A DNA stretch of 5,102 bases from an uncultured Chloroflexota bacterium (GTDB taxonomy: Bacteria > Chloroflexota > Anaerolineae > Anaerolineales > Villigracilaceae). Of the stretch, positions 4,375 to 5,102 are shown one piece after another (position 1 is the stretch's first letter; the number at the start of each line of letters is the position of its first letter). The position numbers and the translations under genes were made by a program. The notes under the pieces are model-generated. The model saw only the letters and a program-made list of their open reading frames with translations. It made no database searches and was not told where the DNA came from. The stretch is taken from assembly GCA_903837815.1 (NCBI GenBank), contig CAILWD010000373.1:1-5102 (forward strand), in the 5' to 3' direction.

Positions 4375-5022
4375 TCAAGCCTTGACCACAGGATGCCGCA
4401 GTACCGTCTTCATCTTATCAGGCGCGGCTTTGCGCGGGTCGCTGAGATAAATTTCGTGGTGCTTGCCGCCAATCGGTCCGACAGCGTCTTTTAGCCCATT
4501 TTCTGCCATAAATTCCCGCATACGGTCGAGGGTGGCAGGCTCGGTGGCATACGGCCCGATGTGCATGGTTTGGACGCACAGCCCTTCTTCAAATTGAGCC
4601 AGCCGCGCCTTGTCCAGCATGTCGCTGCCGCCCTTCTTCCTGTGGACTTCCTCCCGCGCCTGTTCGAAAACTTCAGCCGTGATGACCTCAGGCTGCATGA
4701 TCATCAACGTATAAAACCAATTATCTTTCACGCGAATGTCGAAGTTGCCATCCTCCACCCACCACAACCCTTCGAGCGCCATCACGGGGTAATCCACCGC
4801 GTCAGTCTTGCGCTTTTTGAACATGAACTTCAGCGTGTACGAAATGCTGTACAACGCCTGTGTCGCCTCGGCAAATGACGGCGACTTGCCAGGCTCGGAG
4901 CCTTTTTCGATTCCCCCGTCGATCATCGCAAATTGCAGATTGGGAACCTGAGCGATTTCAATCTTCTTCGCCGAAGGCTGGTACAAATTCTTGAACTGTT
5001 TTTTCAAATCCAAAGTTTTCAT
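4375..5022 (-). CDS. GyrI-like small-molecule-binding domain protein
   Basis: This 215-residue cytoplasmic protein has no signal peptide or HTH. Its start, ATG at 5022, follows a good AAGGAG site by 6 nt. Segments that I associate with the GyrI-like family are IAQVPNLQFAMIDGGI (24-38), FAEATQALYSISYTLKFM (50-67), ALEGLWW (82-88), the QPE motif (110-112), MHIGPYATEPAT (153-164), and the C-terminal HHEIYLSDPRK (188-198) with LRHPV near the end. The fold binds small hydrophobic ligands; stand-alone members include a lineage reported to hydrolyse cyclopropane-containing natural products, and the Glu in HHEIYLSD together with the aromatic LWW would be candidate site residues. Neither ligand nor catalysis can be read from sequence. 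It stands alone rather than fused to an AraC or MerR regulator. It leads the DUF3795 gene by 3 nt. Confidence 0.87.
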   Translation of the reverse strand: MKTLDLKKQFKNLYQPSAKKIEIAQVPNLQFAMIDGGIEKGSEPGKSPSFAEATQALYSISYTLKFMFKKRKTDAVDYPVMALEGLWWVEDGNFDIRVKDNWFYTLMIMQPEVITAEVFEQAREEVHRKKGGSDMLDKARLAQFEEGLCVQTMHIGPYATEPATLDRMREFMAENGLKDAVGPIGGKHHEIYLSDPRKAAPDKMKTVLRHPVVKA

Positions 5023-5051
5023 CTTGAACTCCTTTTTACCTGTTTCCGTGT

Positions 5052-5102
5052 CTACCCTTCCCCCTTGTGAATTACGTCCTTCCCGTACTTTTCCTGTAGC
5101 CG
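5052..5102 (-). CDS. C-terminal fragment of an upstream gene (start outside window)
   Basis: On the minus strand, a frame open from the window edge encodes 16 residues, RLQEKYGKDVIHKGEG, ending in TAG at 5054-5052. The composition is that of an ordinary soluble charged C-terminus, and the stop falls 29 bp ahead of the GyrI-like start, typical of operon spacing. Sixteen codons are too few to identify a family, and a chance open frame cannot be excluded. Confidence 0.45.
   Translation of the reverse strand, partial: RLQEKYGKDVIHKGEG

Overview
The window reads as chromosomal DNA from a bacterium of moderate GC content. The protein set suggests a Chloroflexota lineage, probably Anaerolineae-like: a membrane GT2 glycosyltransferase tail, a class III PPK2, a UbiG-like methyltransferase, DUF3795 and GyrI-like proteins, and a PCu(A)C lipoprotein. 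That placement is inferred from protein character, not from a phylogenetic marker. No rRNA, tRNA, CRISPR array, transposase or integrase was seen.

Plus strand, 1-1629. The window opens inside the C-terminal membrane part of a glycosyltransferase, which is followed by a perfect GC-rich palindrome that probably ends its transcript. Next comes the most distinctive module: a regulator (486-1013) with a DeoR-type winged helix fused to a cysteine-rich NosL-like domain, then a lipoprotein of the PCu(A)C copper-chaperone family (1111-1581). The regulator has a well-formed sigma70-type promoter (TTGACA, 17 nt, TATATT). A perfect 16-bp inverted repeat overlaps the -10 box and brackets the predicted start site. 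Two small hairpins with mutually complementary cores lie between the two genes. A strong bidirectional terminator closes the unit.

Minus strand, 5102-1647. All remaining genes run leftward. In transcription order they are: a short C-terminal fragment at the window edge; a GyrI-like small-molecule-binding protein; a DUF3795 Cys-rich protein 3 nt behind it; a class III polyphosphate kinase 2 with its own possible promoter; a UbiG-like methyltransferase overlapping the kinase by one base; an 85-residue unrecognised helical protein behind a long imperfect inverted repeat; and a DUF4404 protein that converges on the copper module's terminator.

How they work together. The regulator and PCu(A)C protein plausibly form a self-contained metal-responsive unit: the Cys-rich domain senses a thiophilic metal, probably Cu(I), the HTH acts on its own promoter, and the lipoprotein handles copper outside the membrane. 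The minus-strand genes look like general metabolism and housekeeping (polyphosphate-driven nucleotide phosphorylation, a methyl transfer, ligand binding) with no shared pathway evident. There is no gene-free stretch over 300 bases; the longest gap is 314-485, which holds the palindrome, promoter and operator.
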